In this document: positions 7,560-17,529 of the stretch, piece by piece
Numbering within the stretch: the first letter of the stretch is position 1
Layout: each line of letters opens with the position of its first letter
Assembly (NCBI GenBank): GCA_001586965.3
Contig: LUCW03001399.1
Location: forward strand, 1-20,000
Source of the DNA: Sphaeroforma sirkka
Lineage: Eukaryota > Opisthokonta > Ichthyosporea > Ichthyophonida
Direction: 5' to 3'
DNA: 20,000 nucleotides
Made by a program: the position numbers and the translations under genes
Notes under the pieces: generated by a model
Told to the model about the DNA's origin: nothing
The model's database searches: none
The model's input: only the letters and a program-made list of their open reading frames with translations

Positions 7560-8476
7560 CCAGGGACAATGTTACAACCAAAGATTTCATATGTTTGGCG
7601 AGGTTGATGCCTGGTATTCCGTGGAAGAATGAAAACCCTAGATATTTGGAGAGTTTAAACTTGTCATGTGAGGGATGTAGAAATACGGCCTCCAGTCAAT
7701 CTAAAATATCAAGATCAATTGAGATAATACATTGGTTTTTACTTGTATTTTAAATAATTTAGTACAAGCTCTTTTTTCCAATATTTCCAAAGTGTTCTAA
7801 ATTCACTTTGATGGCTCCAATAGCCTGAGTATTTGGTATGACTCATCTACTTGGACCTATTTGAGACATTAGTAGATGTAGGATATTATAAACTAAATTT
7901 TATAATCTCCGAACTACTACTTATAGATTTTGGTCCTCTCGCCAATCTCCAAAATCCAATAAGTCTTTTTCTTTTTTTAACTTTTCTTCAGATGGAACTT
8001 TATTTATATCAGCTAATGTATTGACGTGACTTACGTTATTATGTCTATTTACAAATTAGGCAAGTGGTCATGAACACTTAGTACTTCTAGTGAAAATTAT
8101 TCAATAAAGAACAGCTAGAGGTACGCCCTGTGTGATCGAGGATATTTAGGCTCTTAACAAGAGGCAGTCCCGATCATTCTTACACAAGCTACCACTGCTA
8201 AATCCTAACTGACTAAATTGTATTTTAGTTTAATATAGTTTGAAACCTAGTAATTTCCATCGAAGTTTACAGGGAGAGTACCATGTGATCCTTAGGGAGG
8301 TAACGTGTGTTCCGAGGTGCGCCTGCGAGCGTCGGCGTGATATGCCCACCATTTATACGGAGGGTTGGCGCCGCATGTTGCAAGTCAGTAGATCGTACTC
8401 GGATTTTGATAACACACTGTTTAAGGTCAGATTTCTGACCCATGTGCAAGCATCAATGTCGTCTAAGAAGGACTGA
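7560..8476 (+). pseudogene. Fragment of an unidentified ORF split by the solo LTR
   Basis: If the solo LTR (7676-8271) and one GGGA target copy are removed in thought, the frame open from 7562 to 7675 joins in phase with the frame from 8276 to the TGA at 8474-8476. That gives about 104 codons without a stop. Readable parts are TTKDFICLARLMPGIPWK before the LTR and TCVPRCACERRRDMPTIYTE after it. I recognise no family. The open length would arise by chance a few percent of the time over the frames tried, so coding status is unproven. It could be an exon of a host gene or the remains of another mobile element. Its 5' part would lie upstream of the full retrotransposon, outside the window. Confidence 0.3.
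7676..8271 (+). mobile_element. Solo LTR of the same family with 4-bp target duplication
   Basis: A 596-bp copy starting TGTAGAAATACGG and ending GAAGTTTACA, about 99% like the 3' LTR by eye. It is flanked directly by GGGA on both sides (7672-7675 and 8272-8275), the mark of its own insertion followed by LTR-LTR recombination. A 5-bp reading (AGGGA) is possible only if the final A of the LTR is counted as target, but that A is present in all three copies. It lies only 116 bp from the full element. Confidence 0.95.
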
Positions 8477-9458
8477 AGCGGAACCGGTCGAGGGGTTTGG
8501 ATCCGTCCGTGATTGTGCTAGCGTGACAGCTAAGGAATCCAGCCAACGATTGAGCTTTGCAGGATACCAATAGGCTATGAAGTAGGGGCGGGAGCGTGCC
8601 ACAGCGGTATGTCACTCGGGTAGGGACCCTCTAAAATAGCGCGCGAAGGCAGTTGATCCAGTTTTCGGGTATTTCAGCGTAGCGCAAGAGTACCCACAGG
8701 CGGAGAGCAACCTTGTCGACCACTTCTCTTCCGGCTGTGTCTCAGATTCTATTGCGGCGAGTGCTTGGGTTATGGCAGGAGTATTGTGATTTGAAGTCAG
8801 TTTGGGTAGCATGGGTAGCAGAGCCGGGGTGGCTCGTAGTCAGCTTAAGGAAACACTTCTCAAAGCTGGGTCTGACTATTTGCGTTAGCGTGACAGGGCT
8901 GAAGTCGGCGGGTGAAGTGATATCTGCATCAGCCAAACCCTTTTTTTTTTTTGGGTGCACTGTCAGGAAATTTGCAGTTCAGGGCTGCAGGGAAGGTACC
9001 TACCTTTAGTAGTCCAGAGTATGCTTCGGCAATTTAGGGAGCCTAATCAAAGTGTCCTGCGTTCGATGGAGCGCTCCACTGCGGCCTTTAGTAGATAATG
9101 TGGATCACGTCAAGGCCAGGCCCCTTATTGGGATAGCGTAGTATAGCTTCCATTACATTGTCAGGGCGTATGGCGGAAGATATATCTGGTAAGGGTTCGG
9201 TATTCGGTTGAACCACGTACGGGTTTGTAGAGTTAAATAAATTCTTGAAGTAGCCAGTGAGGGTGCGCCTGTGTCATCGGCACCCGGTACGCAGGAATGA
9301 CAACGCGGAGACCGTCGTTGGTACGCTATACCATCCTCTCTGTTTTTTTTTTGGCAATTATAAACTCTGCATCTGCCCCCAGACAGTACCAAGTATAATT
9401 CTGTGTATTGATATCGATATGCGAGTATATTCTTCCTACGTTTGTCTAATATTGACTT
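8477..9458 (+). other. Unassigned intergenic DNA of moderate GC
   Basis: Clearly richer in G and C than the DNA on either side. It holds short open stretches on both strands, for example 8713-9009 plus and 9153-9506 minus, but none shows a recognisable motif, and stops fall about as often as chance predicts. T runs of 12 at 8941-8952 and about 10 near 9342 interrupt it. It may be the body of an old mobile element or an unannotated non-coding region. Confidence 0.4.
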
Positions 9459-9459
9459 G

Positions 9460-9504
9460 TTGACAATTTTCATAAAACTGGATATTGACAATTTTTCACA
9501 AAAC
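9460..9504 (+). repeat. Two-copy 25-bp tandem repeat
   Basis: TTGACAATTTTCATAAAAC at 9460-9478 is repeated as TTGACAATTTTTCACAAAAC at 9485-9504, with a 25-bp offset. Confidence 0.7.
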
Positions 9505-9550
9505 ACAACGTTTTAGGTTCCCCGTATGTAAAAAAAAAAAAAAAAGGTGG

Positions 9551-9592
9551 TTGGAGCTTGGGTGTTGGGACTTGCGCCTTGGCTCTTGCGTG
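9551..9592 (+). repeat. Degenerate heptad repeat, six units of TTGNNNN
   Basis: Six consecutive 7-bp units all begin TTG: TTGGAGC, TTGGGTG, TTGGGAC, TTGCGCC, TTGGCTC, TTGCGTG. It follows an A run at 9530-9545. A related sequence on the other strand lies at 18156-18188 and shares GGAGCTTGGG. Confidence 0.75.
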
Positions 9593-9670
9593 TTACACTG
9601 TTGCGACTTCTTGCGAATTGTAAGATCTCCTCGACTCCTTGGTTCGCCGATGTCGACAATAAATAATTTC

Positions 9671-9707
9671 TGGGGGCCTGGGCCTTGGGCCCTGGGGCCC
9701 TGGGGCG
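9671..9707 (+). promoter_or_regulatory. G-quadruplex-type motif upstream of the transporter gene
   Basis: Five G runs of three to five bases are separated by C/T loops of three to four bases (GGGGG, GGG, GGG, GGGG, GGGG). This satisfies the usual G-quadruplex rule. The same stretch contains GGGCCC and GGGGCCC steps, so a hairpin is an alternative fold. It ends 38 bp before the TATA box and about 120 bp before the ATG at 9829. A regulatory role is inferred from position only. Confidence 0.45.
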
Positions 9708-9744
9708 ACCAGCAAATATAGACGAAAGATATTACATATATGTG

Positions 9745-9754
9745 TATAAAAAAA
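9745..9754 (+). promoter_or_regulatory. Candidate TATA box of the transporter gene
   Basis: TATAAAAAAA lies 84 bp before the ATG at 9829 in otherwise AT-rich DNA. That spacing allows transcription to start about 50 bp before the ATG. It is the best TATA match in the region, but a second AT-rich stretch (AATATAAATATT) follows directly. Confidence 0.4.
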
Positions 9755-9828
9755 TAATATAAATATTCGATCAGTGCAGAATCAGCACTTAAATTTATCT
9801 CGAGGTCGGTGTTGTTACATATACCGGC

Positions 9829-11295
9829 ATGGCTGACGCAAAGAGAAACACGTCTACGGACGCCATAGATGGAACTGATGAATATTATGCGACCGCTGAT
9901 GACATTAATGTCTCGGCTTCTTTCGCAAGAAAATTAGATTTTCCTCTTCCTAGAGTATTCTTGACAGGTTTCAATCAAAACATCATTGCTGGTTTGGTAT
10001 GCTTCTGTTGCCCGGGCATGTTCAACGCCATGCAGGGACTTGGTAATGCCGGTGGTAGTGATCCTGCTGTCTCCGCGGCAATGAATGCCGCACTTTACGG
10101 TGCATTTACCGTGTTCGGTTACTTTGGAGGACTTCTGTTCAATCTTCTCGGGAACAAGCTCTTGATGGTCCTTGGTGGCTTGACCTATTGCTTCTATGCC
10201 ATCTCTGTGTACCTTTGGGGCCAAGACGAATCATTCGCCGCCATGGCTATCACAGCCTCTGCCATTCTCGGTGTTGGGGCTGGTTGTCTGTGGACTGCGC
10301 AGGGAGCCATGACGCTATCGTACTCAACTGAAGACAAGAAGGGTCTCTTCACTGCCATCTTCTGGATCATCTTCAACTTGGGCGGTGTTACCGGTGGACT
10401 GATCACCTTCTTTATGAATATGGGGTCTGAGGGCGCTGCAGGTGTTAATGCCGCAACCTACTTCATGTTCTGTGGACTGATGATTCTGGGTGCTGTTGTA
10501 GCGTTTATATTGGTTGTGCACCCGTCCAAGGTTCTAAAAGCTGACGGCCAGTTAGTGGTATTCGACAAGGCTGCCTCGCCAATTGAAGAAATCAAGAGTG
10601 TGCTTAGGTTATTCACCAACAAGTATATGCTTCTACTTTCCCCACTAATCATCCAATCCAATTGGTTCTATACTTACGAGTTTGGTGGTATCAATGGAAA
10701 TTTGTTTGATGCCGAGACTCGAGGATTGAACAGCGCCATCTACTGGGGCATGCAGATGATCGGTGCCTATGTAATTGGTGCTCTCTTCTTGGACGCCACC
10801 TTTATGGGACGCCGAAAACGTGCCATGTATGGTCTGATTCTGATCTCTGCATTCAATTTCGCGCAGTGGGGATATGCGGCCTGGTACCAATTCTCATATG
10901 GTTATGATAAGGGAAATCAGCCTGACCCCCTTCTAAACTATAAAGATGGCAGCGAATACTGGATCCCGGCAGCTCTCTATATGTGTATGGGTCTCGCTGA
11001 CTCTATTGTACAGACTTATGCGTACTGGATTATGGGAGCTATTGCCAACACACCACGTGTTCTTGCACGTTATGCCGGGTACTACAAAGGTGTGCAGTCA
11101 TTCGGTGCGTGCATCTCCTGGATTCTCGAATGGCAGGGTATGCTATATAAATGGCAAATGGTCATATGCATTGTTTGGGCAGTTGCTTTCGTACCACCGA
11201 CATGGATTGTAGCCACTATGGTGAAGGATCACGGAGCGGACGATGATGAGGGCGTAGACACCACAGAGAGTTCTGTAAATATACACAAGGATTAG
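9829..11295 (+). CDS. UNC93/DUF895-type major facilitator superfamily membrane protein
   Basis: An uninterrupted 488-residue ORF with no intron. ATG 9829 has a good start context (CCGGCATGG). A polar N terminus of about 40 residues precedes about twelve hydrophobic segments, roughly at residues 47-66, 84-106, 110-130, 136-156, 172-196, 208-230, 266-283, 303-322, 331-352, 378-402, 413-434 and 442-464. The C terminus is acidic (GADDDEGVD). LPRVFLTGFNQNIIAGLVCF and CCPGMFNAMQGLG near the start, LSYSTEDKKG, and FWIIFNLGGVTGGLI are hallmarks of the DUF895/UNC93-like branch of the major facilitator superfamily, common in fungi and protists. Substrate is unknown for most members; UNC93 relatives in animals act in ion-channel regulation and receptor trafficking. 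Length and topology fit a complete, functional protein in a plasma or internal membrane. No neighbour suggests a pathway. Confidence 0.93.
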   Translation: MADAKRNTSTDAIDGTDEYYATADDINVSASFARKLDFPLPRVFLTGFNQNIIAGLVCFCCPGMFNAMQGLGNAGGSDPAVSAAMNAALYGAFTVFGYFGGLLFNLLGNKLLMVLGGLTYCFYAISVYLWGQDESFAAMAITASAILGVGAGCLWTAQGAMTLSYSTEDKKGLFTAIFWIIFNLGGVTGGLITFFMNMGSEGAAGVNAATYFMFCGLMILGAVVAFILVVHPSKVLKADGQLVVFDKAASPIEEIKSVLRLFTNKYMLLLSPLIIQSNWFYTYEFGGINGNLFDAETRGLNSAIYWGMQMIGAYVIGALFLDATFMGRRKRAMYGLILISAFNFAQWGYAAWYQFSYGYDKGNQPDPLLNYKDGSEYWIPAALYMCMGLADSIVQTYAYWIMGAIANTPRVLARYAGYYKGVQSFGACISWILEWQGMLYKWQMVICIVWAVAFVPPTWIVATMVKDHGADDDEGVDTTESSVNIHKD

Positions 11296-11585
11296 TCACA
11301 CCACTCTAGTGTTTATCATATGAAAGTAAAAACAAATTGTATATATCGTTCACAACCGCTAGGTTTGGATACTGCCATCGCATTCAGTGCTTTATTCTCA
11401 ATACAAAGCACAAGGGATGAAGTAGCTCACGTAGAGCAGGCCTGATGCTTGTCTTAATCCAATTCGGGGTTTCATCATGAGGTGTGTTGATAATGTTCAA
11501 CAGTGTGCTCAAAACAAGCTAAAACTCGCGAATTTGACTTCAGATCTTAAGGAAAAGAACGCATGTCCACATAGTGTGTACGCAA
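11296..11585 (+). other. 3' flank of the transporter gene
   Basis: Holds the presumed 3' UTR. I see no AATAAA within the first 200 bases. Nothing else recognisable precedes the microsatellite tract. Confidence 0.5.
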
Positions 11586-11618
11586 ATACACATGCATGTA
11601 AACACATACACACACTCA

Positions 11619-11653
<35 letters not shown>

Positions 11654-12155
11654 ATATACAAGCTCACACACGCATACAAATATATATATATATATATACA
11701 TACACATATATATACACATACACACACACACACATATATATACACCAATAGCTACACATATATATATAAGTATGCATATATAACCGTGAATATGAAGTTA
11801 TATATAAACATGTATATATATATATATATTTATAAATATATATATATCGATATACATATCTATATATATATCATATCTATATATTAATATAGTATATATT
11901 TATAAATATATATATATATCTATATACATCTATATAAACATATATGTATATATTATGAGTAAATAAATGAATAAATAAATAAGTAAATAAATGTATATAT
12001 TCATATTTACAGATATATATATATTTATATATATATATATATATTAAATATGAACATACGAATATATATATATATATATATTAAGTATGAACATGAACAT
12101 ACGAATATATATATATATATATATATGTATACATGTAAAGAATTATATATATATA

Positions 12156-12275
12156 GATACACACAAAGGATACACAATAAATGGGTAATTGTATATGACT
12201 TGAAATGTGCATAAACACATAGCTATATATACGTATACATATATTAATACATTACAAACACAAATTCCACATATT

Positions 12276-12340
<65 letters not shown>

Positions 12341-12360
12341 ACGTACATATACACACACTC

Positions 12361-12395
<35 letters not shown>

Positions 12396-12442
12396 CATAA
12401 ATATATACATTTGTACATACACACACACACACACATATATAT

Positions 12443-12473
<31 letters not shown>

Positions 12474-13165
12474 AATTTATGTAGAAATGTAGAAATATAT
12501 AAATTTATAGTTAGATATATTTTTATATATGTACATTTGTTCAGATGGACATTCATATGCATATACCTGTAAATACGTATACAAAACATAAAAACACACA
12601 TAAAAACACACGCACACCCATATATATTTAAATTAATAATATTTATATAGAAGTACGTATGTATATGCATATATACACATATACTTACATTCATATATAC
12701 ATATACGCATATGTAGATAAAAAAAACGTGTATACGCACAGTTAGATATGCACAAAGAATACACAATAAATGGATAATTGTATACGATTTGAAATGTGCA
12801 TAAACATTTATATATACATATACATATAGTAATACAATACAAAAACAAATTCCGCATATTATAATATATATATATATTTGAAGTCAGTATATATGTGCAT
12901 ATATTCAATATATATATGTATGTCCACAACATCGTTCATGGATACACACACACATATATATACATATACATATACATATATATATGTATATATAGGCACA
13001 GACACACAGACACACACACATATACATACATACATACATATATATATAAATCTATGAAGAAATGTAGAAGTATATATATTTATAGTTAGATACATTTATA
13101 CATATGTACATTTTTTCACATGGACAAGTATATGCATATACCTGTAGATACGTATACAAACATTA

Positions 13166-13196
<31 letters not shown>

Positions 13197-13490
13197 TATA
13201 TATATATATAAATCTGTATATAGATATATGTGTATACTTTATATATACTTTATATATATATATATATATATATATACATACATACATACATACATATATA
13301 CATATATACATATGTATATAATAAATGAACACTCACACATGTATACACACACAAATATATATATTTATATTTAAAATATTTATATAGAAGTATGTGTGTA
13401 TATGCATATATGGACATAAGCATACATTCATATTTACATATACGGATATGTAGATATAAAAGAACGTGCATACGTACAGTTTTTGACGTA
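12156..13490 (+). repeat. Diverged tandem segmental duplication inside the microsatellite tract
   Basis: Three unique anchors recur in the same order. 12156-12280 (CACAATAAATGG, TGAAATGTGCATAAACA, CAAATTCC) matches 12744-12870. 12481-12590 (GAAATGTAGAA, TTATAGTTAGATA, ATGCATATACCTGTA) matches 13057-13165. 12640-12745 (ATTTATATAGAAGTA, ACATTCATAT, ATATGTAGATA) matches 13377-13480. Offsets are about 588, 575 and 737 bp; the longer last offset is explained by growth of CA and TA runs in the second copy. Confidence 0.85.
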
Positions 13491-13963
13491 CAGTTTATGA
13501 TTAGTTGTATATACACATACACATGTATATTGATCGTATATTTAAAATTAGGTCCAAAAATATACAAGTTGATATACACGGATTAATGAATGTATACATG
13601 AGCACCTTCATGCATATTTATTTCTATAGACGCATTTATTTTATCACACCATATCAATATCAAAAACAAATACATAATACATAGATTCATGCACATATAC
13701 ACACACTCTGCCATCAAAAGCGTGGATCAGGCAAAGACATAGTCTGTGGACGTAAGAAATATATTGATAAAAATATACACATACTCTTATTTAACTCATT
13801 TTGACATACGCATGAATAACCCATATATATTTATGTATATGTGTAAATTCGTCGTATACTTCGAGAACTATAAGAATGTTTAAGTATGGCCTCACTACAA
13901 CAAGTGAGTAGGTGTATTGAATGTATATCTCGGCATGCATATTGCGTGATTATATATAAATGC

Positions 13964-13994
<31 letters not shown>

Positions 13995-14031
13995 TATACG
14001 TAAATATTTATATAGAAGCATATGCACACAT

Positions 14032-14070
<39 letters not shown>

Positions 14071-14075
<5 letters not shown>

Positions 14076-14172
14076 GCAAGTACAATATATATAGATATGT
14101 AAATATAATATATAAAGATATGTAAGTATAATATATGTAGATATGTAAATATAATATATATAGATATGTAAG

Positions 14173-14185
<13 letters not shown>
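14071..14185 (+). repeat. 23-bp minisatellite, five units
   Basis: GATATGT recurs at 14094, 14117, 14140 and 14163, exactly 23 bp apart, each followed by AAATATAATATA or AAGTATAATATA. A diverged first unit begins TACATGCAAGTACAATATA at 14071. Confidence 0.85.
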
Positions 14186-14231
<46 letters not shown>

Positions 14232-14452
14232 CACATAGAAATATATATAATGTATATTTTTACATATATGCACACTACACACTACACACATATATATTTA
14301 CATGTTAACACATACACGAAATTTATACAGATATATATATATATATATACGTGTACACACGCACGCACGCACGCACTCACACACATACATATATATATAT
14401 ACAAAATGTTTATATATATACAAACACACATATACACACAATACACACAATT

Positions 14453-14490
<38 letters not shown>

Positions 14491-14499
14491 AAACAAACA

Positions 14500-15376
14500 C
14501 ACATGCAATTATTCATAAATAAATATAAAAATAAAATTGTTGCCATTGAAATACAATTAATAGTTAGAACGAATACGACACGGATGCCCCTATATTGGGA
14601 GTAATGTACAAATATGTACATATATCATAATTCTGTTGGTAAATGGATTCATATTCATAGGACATGATATAAATTTAACCTCGCCTCAGTCGTTTTGTTT
14701 AGGTTAGTCAGATTGCAAAAGTATATTTGAAGTTTATACTACGTATTTAACTGAACTATTCAAATAGAGCTTTAATAGTGTAGATCGTATATACATATTT
14801 TACAATATACATTAAATAGGACCATATTCTAAAGTATACGTGTATAGAATCCGAACACCAGTTCCTCGTTCTTGCACACTAAATAATTGTTAAATTCAAT
14901 CCCACTTCAATTCGTAGTACAGACATGCTTGCTTCACTATTGCATATGTAAATTATGTAAATGTCATTGTCAGCATGAATATTTGTTTAAAGTATATGTA
15001 TATACACCCAGCTTGTATCTATACAGAAGTTAAATGATATATAGCGCATCTTTTAACAACTTAATGTATGAACCAAAAATTCAATAGAAATAAAGAATAT
15101 ACCCGTGTAGAACGAGCATATGCATATATGAAGAGTCATATAAACTTGACCTATAAGCAAATACCAGGTAAAATCTTAGACACTATGCACGCAATCAAAT
15201 GTACAAAGTGGACATGGTTCAAACAAAGACAATGACAAAGAAATATGGTTTGACAACTTTGCATGATGCAAATACAAGATTATATCGCTACGCAATTAAT
15301 AAAAGCACTGCTTCTGATCTTATAGATAACTTAATATATGCATACGCACATAATTAGGTCAAACTATATACAGCAT
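14500..15376 (+). other. AT-rich intergenic DNA
   Basis: No convincing ORF on either strand, and no tRNA or repeat seen. Base composition becomes less repetitive after about 14520. Confidence 0.5.
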
Positions 15377-15382
15377 TTTATT
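15377..15382 (-). terminator. Candidate poly(A) signal AATAAA for the minus-strand exon
   Basis: TTTATT on the plus strand reads AATAAA on the minus strand, about 165 nt after the TAA at 15547-15549. Confidence 0.4.
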
Positions 15383-15546
15383 AAGCTTCAAACACAAAGA
15401 ATATTCTAAATCCACATTTTATATCGTCCAATACAGACAAATCTGTGCATATACGAAATGGTACACTCTTATATATATGCTTGCAAACAGTGCTGGTGAA
15501 TACTACAACGGTTAGTACTGATCGGAAGTGCTTACCATGGTGATTC

Positions 15547-15729
15547 TTATACGACAAGAAGAACATCAAATGATATGGTCTCACAACTTGCCCCGTAGAC
15601 AACAGCACGGATGGTAATTTTCTCATTGTATGGATCAAGAACTACTGTTGTGTACCCTTTTTGACGACGCTCTACGTATCGCACGCGTACAGGAATCGGA
15701 ATGGAGCCCATCATTTCACCAACAGTGAT
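15547..15729 (-). CDS. Unidentified protein, likely last coding exon
   Basis: Read on the minus strand from 15729, 60 codons run to a TAA at 15547-15549. The text looks protein-like: MMGSIPIPVRVRYVERRQKG, then TTVVLDPY, KITIRAVVYGASCETISFDV. It alternates hydrophobic and charged residues as in beta-strands. An in-frame stop lies just upstream (TCCTAA), right where a plausible splice acceptor (TTTTTTCCTAAAAG) ends, so this is probably the 3' exon of a spliced gene. A poly(A) signal follows. Alternatively GTATAAG at the end could be a donor, with the real stop further on. I do not recognise the family. Confidence 0.4.
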   Translation of the reverse strand: MTVGEMMGSIPIPVRVRYVERRQKGYTTVVLDPYNEKITIRAVVYGASCETISFDVLLVV

Positions 15730-15773
15730 CTTTTAGGAAAAAACCCCCATAGGCACCATACATTCACTCATAC

Positions 15774-15804
15774 ATGCGGAAGGAAACTGGATTGAGCCAA
15801 ATAT
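15774..15804 (-). CDS. Possible 31-nt upstream mini-exon of the same gene
   Basis: On the minus strand a strong acceptor (TGCTTCTCTTTTAG) precedes 31 nt, which are followed by a strong donor (GTATGAGT). A 44-nt intron then leads to the exon at 15729. The joined phase gives LAQSSFLPH running into ITVGEMM without a stop. Both exon and intron are very short, so this is tentative. Confidence 0.2.
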
Positions 15805-16630
15805 CTAAAAGAGAAGCAGTGTTTGTAGTGTGACATGTTGATGTAGCAATGTAAATACTTTCTTTTATAAATCTATTATCGCATTAATCACATTTGTTTC
15901 CTATATAATGCATCATGTAAATAGAGTGAGATGTATTTAATATTACAACCGCACTTCCACCACAAGAGAACTGAAATCTATACACATGCAGAGTAAATAC
16001 TATAATGCTCTTAGTTGCTAAAGTAGTAAAATGCCTTTTAGTTCCCCTCTTGTTGCTGTGGGCCTTCCTCAAAAGAGAGAGAGAGAGTGAAATATTGATT
16101 ATCGAACCCACACGATAACCACGACCCCTCGCGACTCGCGAAATATTTGTGCCAAAACATAACTAAAATAAAGGAATTCTATAGGTGTTGTCGACTGTCG
16201 TATTTAGCATAGTGAATTAGTGATAGGGATAATCTAAATATAAAATCTCAAGAGCTATCAATTACAATCGCCATTTCCCCCCCATTTTTTTTCAGAATTG
16301 TAGAATAGTGAATACAGTATACACATTACACAACACCGTCAACTTGACAAGTGTCAACACATCATGTAAAAATATTTATCTCAGGAATCAGACAGGCCCA
16401 GAGCTGTATTTACAATATTTCACAGAGGATATGAGTTATGACTGTTATGCGGCTCTATCTACAATTTTGCACATGTGCGAAGAATCAAGTTTATTGTCGC
16501 ACTGACAGTCCCACAGTCACACACATATGTGCACCGAGATGGTATGCTCAAAACTTTCAAAATTCCACCGGGTATAGGCGGCGGCAGGCCACAGCCCTGT
16601 CATTATTATGTAACGATCTGTACGTTTTCT
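15805..16630 (+). other. AT-rich intergenic DNA
   Basis: A GA microsatellite (16075-16088) and a T/C-rich run near 16280 are present. Short open frames (for example 16308-16505 and 16438-16764) carry no recognisable motif. Further upstream exons of the minus-strand gene could lie here, but I could not identify them. Confidence 0.4.
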
Positions 16631-17126
16631 TATTGCATTTTGGGAAAGCACATGATTCTTTTTTCTTAATTAAGAATCTGAACCCAATTCCTATTAATCC
16701 TTTACCCAAAATCGGCAGAATCCAAAACTTAAACCCATTTTTTCGCTACGTGATTATTAATTAAGAATAAGATACTAATCGTGTCAAAGCGGTGGTACTT
16801 AATAATAAATTCCTCATGCGTACTTGCTATTTCTTAATTAAGCCAATTTTTTGTTTCAAGATAATTTCTTAATAATGAACGACATATTAAGTGAGATAAC
16901 ATTCATATTTCTTAAAAAATATTATTTGGCGCTTGTGTACACGACTACACATGTGATAAAGATCTTACCACTACGAATAAATAATTAAATACATACTAAA
17001 ATACAACTTTAACAGACCACAACTTCAAAGCTGTGCTCAGTATAAATCATCAATAACTATTCACAACGAACAAGTAGGACAAGATTATAGCATGGCCAGT
17101 GGACGAAATCTTTTTACATCGTCGTA

Positions 17127-17480
17127 CTATTGTTTGGCGTGCTTCTTCTCATAATGTATTATAGCATTATTCGCATTCTTGCGATTCCATGAGTAAGTTT
17201 TAGCGTTGTCGCAATACCTGCAGGTAGCTTTGTTGCAATCGTCATCGTCAACTTTAAACTTTTTGGCTGCGAAATTTAGTTTTTGTTCTTTTGTTATCCC
17301 TCGATAAAGTTTCAAACAACTATACTGGCTTGCATCGTCAATAGCATCAATGTTAATCGGCTGCATCCTCTTGATAGAGGATCGCACATTATCTGATTTT
17401 CGCACACTCTTTTCAGAGGGGGTAATGGTGTCAGTATCGGTAGCTGTTGTTCGCCCGGTGCCGTCACTTTTCTCCGCCAT
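17127..17480 (-). CDS. BED-type zinc-finger protein, transposase N-terminus-like
   Basis: 117 codons from ATG 17480, chosen over a TTG further up because its context (AAGTATGGC) is good and TATATA lies 44 bp upstream. The N-terminal half is polar and Ser/Thr-rich (TATDTDTITPSEKSVRKSDN). The C-terminal half has a Lys-rich segment (EQKLNFAAKKFKVDDDD) and then C-x2-C-x18-H-x4-H, reading CRYCDNAKTYSW and AIIHYEKKH. That is a BED finger, a DNA-binding fold common at the N terminus of hAT transposases. The protein stops four residues after the last His (TAG 17127), with no catalytic domain following, so it is a truncated transposase, a first exon, or a stand-alone DNA-binding protein. Flanking TTCTTAATTAAGAA motifs favour a transposon origin. 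Confidence 0.6.
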   Translation of the reverse strand: MAEKSDGTGRTTATDTDTITPSEKSVRKSDNVRSSIKRMQPINIDAIDDASQYSCLKLYRGITKEQKLNFAAKKFKVDDDDCNKATCRYCDNAKTYSWNRKNANNAIIHYEKKHAKQ

Positions 17481-17523
17481 ACTTACATTCACTTCTACAC
17501 TTCTACGCCCAATGCACAACCCC

Positions 17524-17529
17524 TATATA
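17524..17529 (-). promoter_or_regulatory. Candidate TATA box of the BED finger gene
   Basis: TATATA within TTTATATAGGGG on the minus strand, about 44 bp before the ATG at 17480. Confidence 0.3.

Larger units (their letters stand above)
11586..14490 (+). repeat. Expanded TA/CA microsatellite tract, about 2.9 kb
   Basis: Dominated by (TA)n, (CA)n and mixed TACA/CATA runs. Other motifs are an AAAT tract near 11955-11992, ACGC repeats at 14361-14376 and CATA runs near 13025 and 13275. Open frames across it encode only Tyr/Ile/His/Thr repeats on both strands and are not genes. Islands of unique sequence remain at 12156-12280, 12480-12590 and 13560-13960. Confidence 0.95.

Noticed and set aside
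8472..9234. A frame in which the first six stops are all TAG or TGA, suggesting Trp codons mutated by G-to-A change or a recoded stop
   Set aside because: Stops occur about once per 25 codons, close to chance, and the absence of TAA among six stops has odds near 1 in 11. No protein motif supports it.
9153..9506. 117-codon minus-strand open frame upstream of the transporter
   Set aside because: No recognisable motif, crosses a homopolymer run and a tandem repeat, and has no promoter context.
11509..14604. Many open frames of 60-136 codons on both strands rich in Tyr, Ile, His, Thr and Val-Cys
   Set aside because: They are translations of TA/CA microsatellites, occur in all frames on both strands and have no domain content.
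16308..16764. Three overlapping plus-strand open frames
   Set aside because: Overlap one another in different frames, lack motifs, and one runs into the candidate transposon end.
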